64,000 nucleotides of DNA from an uncultured Clostridia bacterium (GCA_934120045.1 CAKOTF010000001.1:62001-126000), one strand, 5' to 3'; shown: positions 34,075-43,933, numbered from the stretch's first letter. Notes: generated by a model from the letters alone, not told the origin. Program-made: numbers and translations.

Positions 34075-35190
34075 TTATTCTTTTAATCTTATTGGTAAAA
34101 TCATGTAAACATATTCACTATTTTCTACTGATTTTATTAAACATGGTGAAATGCTTGTTCCAAATTCAACAAAAACTTCTTCGTCATCTATTGCTTTTAA
34201 GCTATCTAAGAAATATTTTGGATTAAATCCTGCTTCAATATTTTTTCCTTCTGTTGAAATATATATTTCTTCTTTAGCTTCACCTGTTTGGTTTGTACAA
34301 GATATTGTTATTTTTCCAATATCAACAGAAACTTTTACAGGATATTTTTTTTCTTTTTCTATAGATGAAGCTGATATTAAACTAATTCTTTCAAAACTAT
34401 CTTGTAAACTATTCTTATTTACTCTAATCCTTGTTTCCCAATTACTTGGTATAACTGATTTATAATTTAAAAATTCTCCATCTAATGTTCTTGTAACAAC
34501 TTTACAATTTTCCATTTCAAATAATGCTTGATTTTTAGCAATTCCTATTTTTACATGATCAAATGAATCTAATAATATTTTATTTATTTCATTTAATGTT
34601 TTTCCTGGAATAACAGCTTTAAAATCATTTACTTTTACTGGTAAATAAATACTTCTTAACGCTAATCTAAAACCATCTACTGCAACAACATTTAGCTTAT
34701 TGTTTTCCACTTCGAATAAACAACCTGTGAATATAGGTCTATTTTCTTCTGTACTAACTGCAAATATTGTTTTTCTTATCATATTTTTTAACATATTCTG
34801 TTCTAAATCAATTGAATTTTCTATTTCTATTCTTGGTAATTCAGGAAATTCGTCAGGATTCATTGTTGTAAGTTTATATAATGCTCCTTCACATTCTATT
34901 TCTAACAAATTATTAGAATTTAATGTAATGTAAATTTCTGAATCTGGTAATTTTCTTATAATTTCACTAAACATTATAGCATTAACAACTGTACTTCCTT
35001 GTTCTTTAACATCACTATCTATAATATATTCAATTCCTAATTCCATATCATATGTAGTTAACTTTACTTGATTTTCATTAGTTTGTATAAGTATTCCTTC
35101 TAATATAGGATTTGTAGTTTTTGAAGCTACTCCTTTTATTACGGAATTTAATGCTTTAAGGAGTGTATCCTTATAACAAACAATTTTCAT
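34075..35190 (-). CDS. dnaN: DNA polymerase III beta subunit (sliding clamp)
   Basis: A 371-residue sliding clamp: three repeated clamp folds, with family motifs NPILEGILIQ near 28, EFPELPRI near 120, FAVSTEENRPIFTGC near 145, VAVDGFRLALR near 172 and the C-terminal MILPIRLKE that forms part of the peptide-binding pocket. The ATG at 35190 has AAAGGTG 6 bases upstream; a GTG three codons earlier overlaps that site. It lies downstream of dnaA with the origin's unwinding region between them. Length and fold are normal. Confidence 0.96.
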   Translation of the reverse strand: MKIVCYKDTLLKALNSVIKGVASKTTNPILEGILIQTNENQVKLTTYDMELGIEYIIDSDVKEQGSTVVNAIMFSEIIRKLPDSEIYITLNSNNLLEIECEGALYKLTTMNPDEFPELPRIEIENSIDLEQNMLKNMIRKTIFAVSTEENRPIFTGCLFEVENNKLNVVAVDGFRLALRSIYLPVKVNDFKAVIPGKTLNEINKILLDSFDHVKIGIAKNQALFEMENCKVVTRTLDGEFLNYKSVIPSNWETRIRVNKNSLQDSFERISLISASSIEKEKKYPVKVSVDIGKITISCTNQTGEAKEEIYISTEGKNIEAGFNPKYFLDSLKAIDDEEVFVEFGTSISPCLIKSVENSEYVYMILPIRLKE

Positions 35191-35256
35191 TTTTAACACC
35201 TTTCTTTCAAAAAACTTGTCGATTTATATTAATTATAATAATAATATAAATATAAT

Positions 35257-35445
35257 TAGTAGTAGTAGTATTAGGTCCTGTGGATAATGTGGAAAACTAT
35301 GTGGAAACTTGTAATCCGTAGGCTTTTTTCATGTGTATAACTTAGTGGATAACTTTGCTCTTTGTCCACAACAATTTTTTTAAAATGTGGATAATTGAGT
35401 TATTAACATTTTATTAACACTCAATCCACATTTACTTGTGGATAA
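35257..35445. other. oriC part 1 (dnaA-dnaN spacer): DnaA boxes and DnaA-trio-like element
   Basis: Perfect DnaA boxes TGTGGATAA at 35279, 35386 and 35437, with near matches at 35288, 35300, 35332, 35344 and 35362. Next to the first box lie four successive TAG triplets, then TAT-TAG (35257-35274), then GTCC, then the box; the AT-only stretch 35219-35256 follows on the other side. This is the box/GC-patch/trio arrangement described for the Bacillus subtilis unwinding site. Confidence 0.85.
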
Positions 35446-35544
35446 CCAATCAAGCTGTTCCCTAAGTAGAGATAACTTTTTTGTAACCAAACAAACGATT
35501 TGGAGAACATATTTTCAAAAATCGACATCAATCTATTTAATTTT

Positions 35545-36906
35545 CTATTGTTCTCCATTTATAATTATGTTTTTCACACTTTCCACAATTAATCTTGTGT
35601 TATTTTTCTCCTTTATTTCATTTTCAATCTTCTTACATGCATGCATTACTGTTGAATGATCTCTATTTCCAAAGTCTTCTCCTATCTTAGGATAAGACAT
35701 ATTTGCTACATCTCTACATAAATACATTGCAATTTGTCTTGGAAAAGCTATTTCATTTGAACGTTTATTGCTAGATAAATCATTTTTGTCTACACTAAAG
35801 TATTTAGATACTATTTCTTTTACATAATCAGAAGATAGTACTTTTTCACTTTCAGCTTTAAATTCATTAATGGTATTTTCTGCCAATTCTATTGTTATAG
35901 GACTGTGCATTAATGAGGCTCTAGCTATCATTTTATTAAAGACACCTTCCAATTCCCTAATGTTAGATTCAATTTTTGTAGCAATATTTGCTAAAATACT
36001 ATCATCTACTGCAATTTTTTCATCTTGTGCTTTTTTTCTTAAAATAGCTAATCTTGTTTCATAATCTGGACAAGATATGTCTGCAAGTAATCCCCATTCA
36101 AACCTTGACTTTAACCTATCTTCAAGTAATTGAATTTCTTTTGGTGGACGATCACTTGAAATAATAATTTGCTTTTTTTCTTCATACAGTTCATTAAATG
36201 TATGGAAAAATTCTTCTTGAACTTGCTTTTTTCCAGCAATGAATTGAATATCGTCAATAAGTAATACATCGATTTTTCTATATTGATTTCTAAATACTTC
36301 CATCTTATTGTCTTTTATAGCATTAATCATTTGATTTGTGAATTTTTCAGAAGTTACATATAAAATTTTAAAATTCCTAAAATTTTTTAATGTTCTATTC
36401 CCTATTGCATGCATTAGATGAGTTTTACCTAATCCAACACCTCCATATAAAAATAATGGATTGTAGGCTTCTGAAGGCTTATCTGCAACAGCTAAAGCTG
36501 CAGCTTGTGCAAATCTGTTATTATTTCCAACGACGAAAGTATCAAATGTATATTTTGGGTTTAAAACTTTATTTGAAAGTTCTATTTCAGCTTCTAATTC
36601 TTTTTCAGAATCAGAAGGTGTAGCAACATCATTTATTGTTTCCCTATTTGTTTTTTCATCATTGTAGATAATTGTTAATGCCATTTCTTTGTTTGTTAAG
36701 TATTTGAAAGTGTTTATAATTAAATCTCCGAATCTTTTTCCTAAAAAATCAGCATTATAATCAGTATTAGCTCTGATTGTAATTTTATCATCATCTATTG
36801 ATAAGATTTTTAAAGGTGAAATCCATGTATCATATGCAATTGAGGATAATTCTGCTTTGATAAGTTCTTTTGCTTGCCTAAAAAGTTCTTCATTTTCGCT
36901 TTGCAT
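35545..36906 (-). CDS. dnaA: Chromosomal replication initiator DnaA
   Basis: A 453-residue initiator. Domain I about 1-80; linker; AAA+ domain with Walker A GGVGLGKTHLMHAIGN near 155, Walker B VLLIDDIQFIAGK near 215 and the initiator-specific motif; C-terminal DNA-binding domain with the DnaA signature GEDFGNRDHSTVMHACKKIE near 415-434. ATG at 36906 with AAAGGA about 10 bases upstream; a TTG two codons earlier is possible. DnaA boxes flank the gene on both sides, so it both binds here and is likely autoregulated. All transcription units near it point away from this gene's upstream side. Confidence 0.97.
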   Translation of the reverse strand: MQSENEELFRQAKELIKAELSSIAYDTWISPLKILSIDDDKITIRANTDYNADFLGKRFGDLIINTFKYLTNKEMALTIIYNDEKTNRETINDVATPSDSEKELEAEIELSNKVLNPKYTFDTFVVGNNNRFAQAAALAVADKPSEAYNPLFLYGGVGLGKTHLMHAIGNRTLKNFRNFKILYVTSEKFTNQMINAIKDNKMEVFRNQYRKIDVLLIDDIQFIAGKKQVQEEFFHTFNELYEEKKQIIISSDRPPKEIQLLEDRLKSRFEWGLLADISCPDYETRLAILRKKAQDEKIAVDDSILANIATKIESNIRELEGVFNKMIARASLMHSPITIELAENTINEFKAESEKVLSSDYVKEIVSKYFSVDKNDLSSNKRSNEIAFPRQIAMYLCRDVANMSYPKIGEDFGNRDHSTVMHACKKIENEIKEKNNTRLIVESVKNIIINGEQ

Positions 36907-36948
36907 ATTCAAAACATCCTTTCAAAAAATATTTATATAAAACATAAG

Positions 36949-37137
36949 TTATCCACAGAGTTTTCCACATGTGTGGATAACTCTGTAATATTTATGTAAT
37001 AAACCTATTATTTTTTACAAACATTTATTTTGATATAATTTTATAAAAGTTTGATTTCCTAAGTTTCTTCTATAATATCAAATTACTACAAATTTCGTCA
37101 ATAGAATTGTGGATAATTTTTAAAAAATTGTGGATAA
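36949..37137. other. oriC part 2 (upstream of dnaA): DnaA box cluster
   Basis: Perfect boxes TTATCCACA at 36949 and TGTGGATAA at 36972, 37108 and 37129, plus TTTTCCACA at 36961. The 36949/36972 pair forms an almost perfect palindrome across CCACATGTGTGG. With the cluster downstream of dnaA this makes a bipartite origin. The remaining bases to 37278 are AT-rich with nothing else recognised. Confidence 0.85.
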
Positions 37138-37278
37138 CTTTATAAAAATTGTTGAAAACTTATTAATTATTACAAAATTATTACAAAATATTTGGTTTTT
37201 TTGTTATACTATATTTTTTATGTAAAATCAACATTTTACATAAAAAAAGTTCAAAAACTTTAAAATTTTTAAAAACTA

Positions 37279-37308
37279 TTGACAAAAGCTGGAATCGTGG
37301 TGTATAAT
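37279..37308 (+). promoter_or_regulatory. rpmH promoter
   Basis: TTGACA, 18-bp spacer, TATAAT; about 80 bases upstream of rpmH. Confidence 0.75.
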
Positions 37309-37387
37309 CGATTTACTTGTTATTTTGTAACAATAATTTCCTTAAAAAGGAATTAATATATAAAAAACAAATAGGAGGTGCATAGTA

Positions 37388-37522
37388 ATGAAAAGAACAT
37401 TCCAACCAAAAAATAGACAAGAAAAAAGAGAACACGGATTTATGAAAAGAATGTCAACAAAATCAGGAAGAAATGTATTAAAAGCAAGAAGAGCAAAAGG
37501 AAGAAAAAAGATTTGTGCATAA
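37388..37522 (+). CDS. rpmH: 50S ribosomal protein L34
   Basis: A 44-residue basic ribosomal protein: MKRTFQPKNRQEKREHGF, then RMSTKSGRNVLKARRAKGRKK and ICA at the end, an almost textbook bacterial L34. AGGAGGTG lies 7 bases before ATG. First gene of the rpmH-rnpA-yidD-yidC-jag operon to the right of oriC. Confidence 0.98.
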   Translation: MKRTFQPKNRQEKREHGFMKRMSTKSGRNVLKARRAKGRKKICA

Positions 37523-37610
37523 TTAAATTAACAATGTTTTAGATTCTAGGAAAAATTCCTAGAATTTAAAAGTAATTGTACCTTAAAAGTGACGAAAGGG
37601 ATGTTAGAAA

Positions 37611-37952
37611 ATGAAGCAGACAGTAATGTTAAAGAAAAACTATGAATTTAAAATAGTTCTAACAAAAGGTCGTTTCTACATAGGTAAACAACTAAAAATT
37701 GTAATATTAAAAAATGGAAAAAATTTCAAAACACTAGGTATAGCAGTTAGTACAAAAAATGGAAAAGCTTTCCAAAGAAACAAAGCAAAAAGACTTATAA
37801 GAGAAGCTTATAAAAATTTGGAAGAAAAGATTATAAATGGCTATAGTATAGTTGTTTTATTAAAAAAAGATATAGATATAAATGATATGAAATATATAGA
37901 TATAATAAACGAAATGGAAAATACTTTTAAGAAAGCAAATATTATTTCTTAA
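37611..37952 (+). CDS. rnpA: Ribonuclease P protein component
   Basis: A 113-residue basic protein that assists the RNase P RNA in 5' maturation of tRNAs. Family pattern: LKKNYEFKIVLTKGRFYIGKQL at the start and the conserved RNR-type motif AFQRNKAKRLIREAYKNL near 57-74. ATG at 37611; GAAAGG precedes it by 8 bases. Position directly after rpmH is the universal order. Slightly divergent at the RNRxKR motif (QRNKAKR). Confidence 0.93.
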   Translation: MKQTVMLKKNYEFKIVLTKGRFYIGKQLKIVILKNGKNFKTLGIAVSTKNGKAFQRNKAKRLIREAYKNLEEKIINGYSIVVLLKKDIDINDMKYIDIINEMENTFKKANIIS

Positions 37953-37970
37953 TTAGAAGGAGTATTTACT

Positions 37971-38189
37971 ATGAAAAAAATATGTATATATTTAATTGAA
38001 TGGTATCAAAAACATATCTCAAAATTTTTTGTAGCAAAAAATATAAGATGCAAATATTACCCAACATGTTCAGAATATACAAAACAAGCCATTGAAAAAT
38101 ATGGTGTATTAAGAGGATGTATGTTAGGCGGAAAAAGAATTTTAAAGTGTAATCCTTTCTCAAAGGGAGGATATGACCCATTAAAATAG
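37971..38189 (+). CDS. yidD: Membrane protein insertion efficiency factor YidD
   Basis: A 72-residue protein with the family signature CKYYPTCSEYTKQAIEKYG and the end GGYDPLK; the Cys residues and the amphipathic start (ICIYLIEWYQKHIS) are typical. It assists membrane protein insertion together with YidC, encoded 12 bases downstream. AGAAGGAG precedes ATG by 8 bases. Confidence 0.95.
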   Translation: MKKICIYLIEWYQKHISKFFVAKNIRCKYYPTCSEYTKQAIEKYGVLRGCMLGGKRILKCNPFSKGGYDPLK

Positions 38190-38201
38190 AAAGGGGCAGA
38201 T

Positions 38202-39116
38202 ATGATAGCACCATTTGCAAATTTATTTGGATATATTTTGAATTTTATTTATAATATAGTTAATAATTATGGTCTGGCAATAATTATTTTTTCAATTTTA
38301 ATAAAAATAATATTATTACCATTATCAATAAAACAGCAAAAAACAATGAAAAAGACCACGAAAATACAGAATAAAATTAAAGAAATACAATTCAAATATA
38401 AAAATGATCCAGAAAATCTAAATAGAGCAACAATGGAATTATACAAAACAGAAAATATGAGTCCATTTAGTGGATGTTTTAGTGGAATTGTTCAAATAAT
38501 ACTATTATTTGCAGTTTTCTATCTTGTTAGATCACCATTAACATATATGAAAAAAATAGATGTTAATATTATTAATAAATATACGAAAATAGTAAAAGAA
38601 AATGATTTAAGTACAGATAGTGCATATCCAGAAATAGAAGTTATTAGAGAATTAAATAATATAAAGAAATTAAAAGAAAATAATACAGAGAATATTGAAA
38701 AAAATTCAGAAAATAATGAAGAAAAAACAGATTTAGCAGAAATAAATGATGAAGAATTAAATTCTTTAGATATAAATATGAATTTTTTAGGATTAAATTT
38801 AGCTCAAATACCAACGAGAAGTGGTGATTGGAAAGCATTTATAATTCCTGTAGTATATGTATTGGTTTCAGTAATTTCATTAAGAATAACAAATCCGACT
38901 CCAAAGAAAAAAGATGGAGAAGAGAAAAATTCAGAGGATGAATTTGATGCAATGGCTCAAATGAATAAAAATATGAATTTAATGTTTCCTGTTATGTATT
39001 TAGCGGTTGCATTAATAGCGCCATTAGGACTTGCTTTATATTGGTTAATGAACAGTCTTTTAATGATAATAGAGAGATTAGCTTTAAACAAAATGTTAAA
39101 AGATGAGGAGGAATAG
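38202..39116 (+). CDS. yidC: Membrane protein insertase YidC/SpoIIIJ
   Basis: A 304-residue insertase of the short Gram-positive type, without a Gram-negative periplasmic domain. Helix 1 about residues 18-45 (YGLAIIIFSILIKIILLPLSIKQQKTMKK), then a helical cytoplasmic hairpin with the KYKNDPENLNRATMELYK motif near 72, a second helix, an extended charged insertion rich in Glu/Asn (about 150-190), and three C-terminal helices. No lipobox is evident at the N-terminus, unlike B. subtilis SpoIIIJ. It overlaps neither neighbour; jag starts 3 bases after it. Confidence 0.93.
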   Translation: MIAPFANLFGYILNFIYNIVNNYGLAIIIFSILIKIILLPLSIKQQKTMKKTTKIQNKIKEIQFKYKNDPENLNRATMELYKTENMSPFSGCFSGIVQIILLFAVFYLVRSPLTYMKKIDVNIINKYTKIVKENDLSTDSAYPEIEVIRELNNIKKLKENNTENIEKNSENNEEKTDLAEINDEELNSLDINMNFLGLNLAQIPTRSGDWKAFIIPVVYVLVSVISLRITNPTPKKKDGEEKNSEDEFDAMAQMNKNMNLMFPVMYLAVALIAPLGLALYWLMNSLLMIIERLALNKMLKDEEE

Positions 39117-39118
39117 CT

Positions 39119-39790
39119 ATGTCAAAAAGTGTAATTTCAGAAGGAAAAACAACACAAGAGGCAATTGAAAAAGGATTAAAAGAAATAAAATTGCCTAGGG
39201 AATTGTGTGAAATAAAAATATTAGAAGAAAATAAAAAAAGTTTTTTTGATATTTTAGCACCTAAAATAGTTAGAGTAGAAATAAAAGAAATAGAAGCTAG
39301 AAAGCCAGAAGAAGTGGAGATTGAAACAACAGATGAAGAACTAAATATTGCAAAAAAAGATGTTGAAGAATTTTTAAATGAATTTTTAAATAAAATATCT
39401 CCAGAAGCTAAGACTACAGTTGAAATAAAAGATAAATGTTTATATATTTCTATAAATGGAGAAAATATTGGAAATTTAATAGGATATAGGGGAGAAACAT
39501 TATATTCTATAGAAAATATATTAAAAGCAATAGCAAATAAAAAATCAGAAAATAGAGTTGTTGTTAGATTAGATATAGAAGATTATAAACAAAAAAGAGT
39601 TGAAACATTAGAAGAAGTAGCAAAGAAAAAGGCTTTAATAGTTGAAAGAACAGGTAAAATGATAACACTTGAGCCAATGAAAGCATATGAAAGAAAAATA
39701 ATACATAGTGTTTTACAAGATAATCCTAATGTAGAAACAAGAAGTATTGGACAAGAACCAAAAAGAAGAATTGTAATAACAAAAAAATAA
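39119..39790 (+). CDS. jag: RNA-binding protein Jag/KhpB
   Basis: A 223-residue RNA-binding protein: Jag_N domain (1-50, SVISEGKTTQEAIEKGLKE), a linker, a KH domain with GYRG-type loop (NIGNLIGYRGETLYSIE near 125), and a C-terminal R3H domain (about 160-223, ERTGKMITLEPMKAYERKIIHS). In related bacteria it forms a complex with KhpA that controls cell elongation and division. GAGGAGG ahead of ATG overlaps the end of yidC. Standard length and position. Confidence 0.94.
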   Translation: MSKSVISEGKTTQEAIEKGLKEIKLPRELCEIKILEENKKSFFDILAPKIVRVEIKEIEARKPEEVEIETTDEELNIAKKDVEEFLNEFLNKISPEAKTTVEIKDKCLYISINGENIGNLIGYRGETLYSIENILKAIANKKSENRVVVRLDIEDYKQKRVETLEEVAKKKALIVERTGKMITLEPMKAYERKIIHSVLQDNPNVETRSIGQEPKRRIVITKK

Positions 39791-39798
39791 TTAAATAA

Positions 39799-39862
39799 AA
39801 ATCGGAAGTCAAAGTTCAGATTTTAATCAAAAGATTAAATTTAGAATTTTGACTTTTTTCTG
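39799..39862 (+). terminator. Terminator after jag
   Basis: A long imperfect hairpin (AAGTCAAA-type arm 39807 / TTTTGACTT near 39850, with an inner TTTAATC/GATTAAA stem) followed by TTTTTTC. Confidence 0.7.
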
Positions 39863-39902
39863 TATAATAGGAAAATAATGTAAAAAATAAAGGAGAAAAT
39901 AA

Positions 39903-41273
39903 ATGAGTACAATAGTAGGAATAGCAACTGCACCAGGCATTGGAGGAATAGGAATAATAAGAATGAGTGGAGAAAAAACATTTGAAATATTAGATAAAAT
40001 ATTTATTCCAAAAACAAAACAAAATATATCTGAAATAAAAGGATATTCAATAAAATATGGAAATGTTGTTGAAAATAATAAAATAATTGATGAAGTTTTA
40101 GTATCATATTTTAAAGCTCCCAAAAGTTATACAACAGAAAATATGTGTGAAATAAATGCACATGGAGGAAATATTGTTGTAAAAAAGATATTAGAATTAT
40201 GCATGGCTAATGGAGCTGAAATGGCTGGGCCAGGTGAATTTACAAAAAGAGCATTTTTAAATGGAAGAATTGATTTAGCACAAGCAGAATCAGTAATTGA
40301 TGTTATAAATGCAAAATCAGAAAGAGAAGCCAAAAGTGGAATTAAACAATTGGAAGGTTTTTTATCAGCAGAAATAAACAAAATAAAACAAGATATTTTA
40401 GATGTTTTAGTAAATATTGAAGTAACAATTGATTATCCAGAATATGATACACCAGAGGTTCAAGAAAATGAACTAAAAAATATGTTAAATAAAGTAGAAA
40501 ATAAATTAGAAAAATTGGAAAAATCATTTGATAATGGTAAAATAATAAAAGATGGTATAAAAACAGCGATAATAGGCAAACCAAATGCAGGAAAATCATC
40601 TTTGTTAAATGCTATTTTGAAAGAGGATAGAGCAATTGTAACAGATATAGCAGGAACGACAAGAGATACTATAGAAGAGTATGTTACAATAAACGGAATA
40701 GCTTTGAAACTTATTGATACAGCAGGAATTAGAGAGGCAAAGGATTCTGTAGAAAAAATAGGAATTCAAAAATCAATAGAAGAAGCAAATGATGCTGATT
40801 TAATTATTGCAATATTTGATAGTTCAAAAGAATTGGATGATGAAGATTATGAAATATTAAAATTAATAGAAAATAAAAAATCAATAATATTATTAAACAA
40901 AAATGATTTAAAAAATGTTATTGATGAAAATAATGAAAAAATTAAAAATGCATCAGAAAATATATTAAAAGTTTCAGCATTAAATAAAACAGGATTAGAA
41001 GAATTATATAATAAAATAACTGAAATGTTTAATTTGAATGAAATAAATTTGGATAATGAATTATTAATAACAAATGTAAGACATAAAAATATAATTGAAA
41101 AAGCAATTCAAAACGTTAAAATGGCAAATGAGGCACTTTTAAATGGCATGCCTATAGATATCATTACTATATATATAAAACAGATTTTAGACGATTTGGG
41201 AGAAATAACGGGAGATTGTGTAACTGAAGATATAATAAATGAGATTTTTTCTAAATTTTGTTTAGGAAAGTAA
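39903..41273 (+). CDS. mnmE: tRNA modification GTPase MnmE
   Basis: A 456-residue GTPase that with MnmG makes the cmnm5 modification of wobble uridine. N-terminal folate-binding domain (TIVGIATAPGIGGIGIIRMSG), helical domain with the inserted G domain: GKPNAGKSSLLNAI near 222, GTTRDTIEEYV near 252, DTAGIRE near 273, NKND near 335; C-terminal FCLGK carrying the catalytic Cys of the CxGK motif. AAAGGAG is 7 bases before ATG. Followed by mnmG after 17 bases. Confidence 0.97.
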   Translation: MSTIVGIATAPGIGGIGIIRMSGEKTFEILDKIFIPKTKQNISEIKGYSIKYGNVVENNKIIDEVLVSYFKAPKSYTTENMCEINAHGGNIVVKKILELCMANGAEMAGPGEFTKRAFLNGRIDLAQAESVIDVINAKSEREAKSGIKQLEGFLSAEINKIKQDILDVLVNIEVTIDYPEYDTPEVQENELKNMLNKVENKLEKLEKSFDNGKIIKDGIKTAIIGKPNAGKSSLLNAILKEDRAIVTDIAGTTRDTIEEYVTINGIALKLIDTAGIREAKDSVEKIGIQKSIEEANDADLIIAIFDSSKELDDEDYEILKLIENKKSIILLNKNDLKNVIDENNEKIKNASENILKVSALNKTGLEELYNKITEMFNLNEINLDNELLITNVRHKNIIEKAIQNVKMANEALLNGMPIDIITIYIKQILDDLGEITGDCVTEDIINEIFSKFCLGK

Positions 41274-41290
41274 GGGAGAGGAGAAGAAAA

Positions 41291-43168
41291 ATGAGTTATT
41301 ATGCAGGAGATTATGATGTTGCTGTAATTGGAGCTGGACATGCTGGATGTGAGGCAGCACTTGCAGCGGCTAGATTAGGGATGAAAACAGTAGTATTTTC
41401 AATAAGTTTAGAGGCAGTAGCTAATATGCCGTGTAATCCACATATTGGAGGAAGTTCAAAGGGGCATTTGGTAAGAGAAATAGATGCTCTTGGTGGAGAA
41501 ATGGCTAGAAATATAGATAAGACAATGATACAAATAAAAATGTTAAATACTTCAAAAGGTCCAGCAGTCTATTCTTTGAGGGCACAGGCTGATAGAAAAA
41601 GATATCAAATGGAAATGAAACATACTTTAGAAAAACAAAAGAACTTAGATATAAAACAAGCAGAAATAGTTGACATAAAAATAGAAAAAAATAAAATTAA
41701 ATCAATTGAAACAGATATTGGGGCAATTTATAATGTAAAAACATTAATTGTTGCAAGTGGAACATATCTTAGAGGAAAAATATTTATTGGAGAATATTCA
41801 AAGGAAAGTGGCCCAGATGGTGTATTTCCAGCTAATAAACTTTCTGAATCTTTAAAAAATAATGGTGTAAAATTGGTAAGATTTAAAACAGGAACACCAG
41901 CAAGAATAAATAGAAAAAGTATAGATTTTTCAAAAATGGAAGTCCAAAAAGGTGAAAATGGAATTATACCATTTTCATTTGAAGATAAAACAGTAGATTT
42001 TGATCAGGTTGATTGTTATTTAACATATACAAATGCAGAAACACATAAAATTATTAGAGAAAATTTACATAGATCACCTTTATATGCAGGTGTAATAGAA
42101 GGAACTGGACCAAGATATTGTCCATCAATAGAAGATAAAGTAGTTAGATTTGCAGATAAAGAAAGACATCAGATATTTGTGGAGCCAATTGGTATAGATA
42201 CAGATGAAATGTATATACAGGGAATGAGTTCATCATTACCAGAAGATGTTCAAATTGCAATGTATAGGACTATTCCAGGATTAGAACATTGTGAATTTAC
42301 AAGACCTGCATATGCAATTGAATATGATTGTATAGATCCAGCAGATTTAAAATTATCATTAGAATATAAAACAATTGATGGTTTATTCTTTGCAGGACAA
42401 ACTAATGGAACTTCTGGATATGAAGAAGCTGCTTGTCAAGGGTTAATTGCAGGAATAAATGCTTCACAGAAGATTAAGGGAAAAGAACCATTAATCCTAG
42501 ATAGAACAGAGGCATATATTGGAGTATTAATAGATGATATTGTTACAAAAGGAACAAATGAACCATATAGAATGATGACATCAAGAGCTGAATATAGATT
42601 ATTATTGAGACAAGACAATGCAGATTTGCGTTTAACTGAAAAAGGACATGAAATTGGACTAATTTCTGATGAAAGATATAAAAAATTTATTGAAAAGAAA
42701 GAATTAATAGAAAAAGAAAAGGAAAGATTACAAAAAACAATAGTAAAACCAACAGAAAAAGTAAATAATTATTTAAAAGAACAAGGTACATCAGAATTAA
42801 CAACAGGATCAAAGTTAGCAGAATTATTGAAAAGAACAGAAATAACGTATGCTTCACTTGCAGAAATTGATGAAAATAGACCAGAATTACCAGAACAAGT
42901 TAAAGAAGAAGTTGAAATTCAAGTAAAATATGATGGATATATTAAGCTACAAGAAATGCAAGTTGAAAAATTTAAAAAAATGGAGAAAAAATTAATACCA
43001 GATGATATAAATTATGATGAAGTTAAAGGTATTTGTCTAGAAGCAAGACAAAAATTAAATAAACATAGACCACATTCAATAGGACAAGCATCTAGAATTT
43101 CAGGAGTTTCACCAGCAGATATATCTGTATTATTAGTTTATTTACAAACAATTAAAGCAAAAAAATAA
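41291..43168 (+). CDS. mnmG: tRNA uridine-5-carboxymethylaminomethyl enzyme MnmG
   Basis: A 625-residue FAD protein, partner of MnmE. FAD-binding GAGHAGCEAALAAARLG near 13, the family's NPHIGGSSKGHLVREIDALGG near 48, GPRYCPSIEDKVVRF near 270 and C-terminal HRPHSIGQASRISGVSPADI near 590. The true start is the ATG at 41291 (GGAGAAG 5-8 bases upstream); the frame is open 11 codons further up with no signal. Length matches the family. Confidence 0.97.
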   Translation: MSYYAGDYDVAVIGAGHAGCEAALAAARLGMKTVVFSISLEAVANMPCNPHIGGSSKGHLVREIDALGGEMARNIDKTMIQIKMLNTSKGPAVYSLRAQADRKRYQMEMKHTLEKQKNLDIKQAEIVDIKIEKNKIKSIETDIGAIYNVKTLIVASGTYLRGKIFIGEYSKESGPDGVFPANKLSESLKNNGVKLVRFKTGTPARINRKSIDFSKMEVQKGENGIIPFSFEDKTVDFDQVDCYLTYTNAETHKIIRENLHRSPLYAGVIEGTGPRYCPSIEDKVVRFADKERHQIFVEPIGIDTDEMYIQGMSSSLPEDVQIAMYRTIPGLEHCEFTRPAYAIEYDCIDPADLKLSLEYKTIDGLFFAGQTNGTSGYEEAACQGLIAGINASQKIKGKEPLILDRTEAYIGVLIDDIVTKGTNEPYRMMTSRAEYRLLLRQDNADLRLTEKGHEIGLISDERYKKFIEKKELIEKEKERLQKTIVKPTEKVNNYLKEQGTSELTTGSKLAELLKRTEITYASLAEIDENRPELPEQVKEEVEIQVKYDGYIKLQEMQVEKFKKMEKKLIPDDINYDEVKGICLEARQKLNKHRPHSIGQASRISGVSPADISVLLVYLQTIKAKK

Positions 43169-43193
43169 AAAAAGGAGATATAAAGAGAAAAGC

Positions 43194-43916
43194 ATGGAAG
43201 AAAATGAATTTAAAGAGAAAATGCAGGAAAAATCAAAGATTTTAGGGTTTGATTTTTCTGTGGAGCAAATTTCAAAGTTTTATAAATATATGAATATGTT
43301 AATTGAATGGAATGAAAAAATCAATTTAACAGCAATAATTGAACCAAATGAGATAATTTTGAAGCATTTTATAGATTCACTTACAATATATAAAGACATT
43401 CCTAATAAATCAAGTGTTGTTGATGTTGGAACAGGAGCAGGTTTTCCTGGTATACCATTAGCAATAATGAACGAATCATTAAAAGTTACTTTAGTTGATT
43501 CATTAAATAAGAGATTAATTTTTCTACAAGAAGTAATAAATGAATTAAATTTAAAAAATGTTGAATTAGTTCATGCAAGAGCTGAAGAATTTGGACAAAA
43601 TAAGAAATATAGAGAAAAATTTGATATTTCTACATCAAGAGCAGTTGCAAATTTATCAACATTGTCAGAATATTTAATACCATTAGTAAAAGAAAATGGA
43701 AAAATAATATGTATGAAAGCATCTGAAGCAGAAGAAGAAATTGAACAGGCCAAAAAGGCAATAAATGTTCTTGGTGGAACAATAAAAAATGTAGAAACTT
43801 TTGATTTACCACAAAGTGATATAGGAAGAACAATTATAACAATAGAAAAAGCCAAAAAAACACCAGCTAAATATCCAAGAAAAGCTGGAACACCAAGCAA
43901 AGAGCCAATAAAATAA
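43194..43916 (+). CDS. rsmG: 16S rRNA (guanine-N7) methyltransferase RsmG
   Basis: A 240-residue SAM-dependent methyltransferase acting on 16S rRNA G527 (E. coli numbering). Motif I VVDVGTGAGFPGIPLAIM near 76, VDSLNKRLIFLQEV after it, DISTSRAVANLSTL near 143, and the C-terminal PAKYPRKAGTPSKEPI typical of the family. GGAG lies 14 bases ahead of ATG and GAGAAA nearer; the start is fixed mainly by length. Last gene of the mnmE-mnmG-rsmG set. Confidence 0.95.
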   Translation: MEENEFKEKMQEKSKILGFDFSVEQISKFYKYMNMLIEWNEKINLTAIIEPNEIILKHFIDSLTIYKDIPNKSSVVDVGTGAGFPGIPLAIMNESLKVTLVDSLNKRLIFLQEVINELNLKNVELVHARAEEFGQNKKYREKFDISTSRAVANLSTLSEYLIPLVKENGKIICMKASEAEEEIEQAKKAINVLGGTIKNVETFDLPQSDIGRTIITIEKAKKTPAKYPRKAGTPSKEPIK

Positions 43917-43933
43917 AATTTATTAAAAGATAA

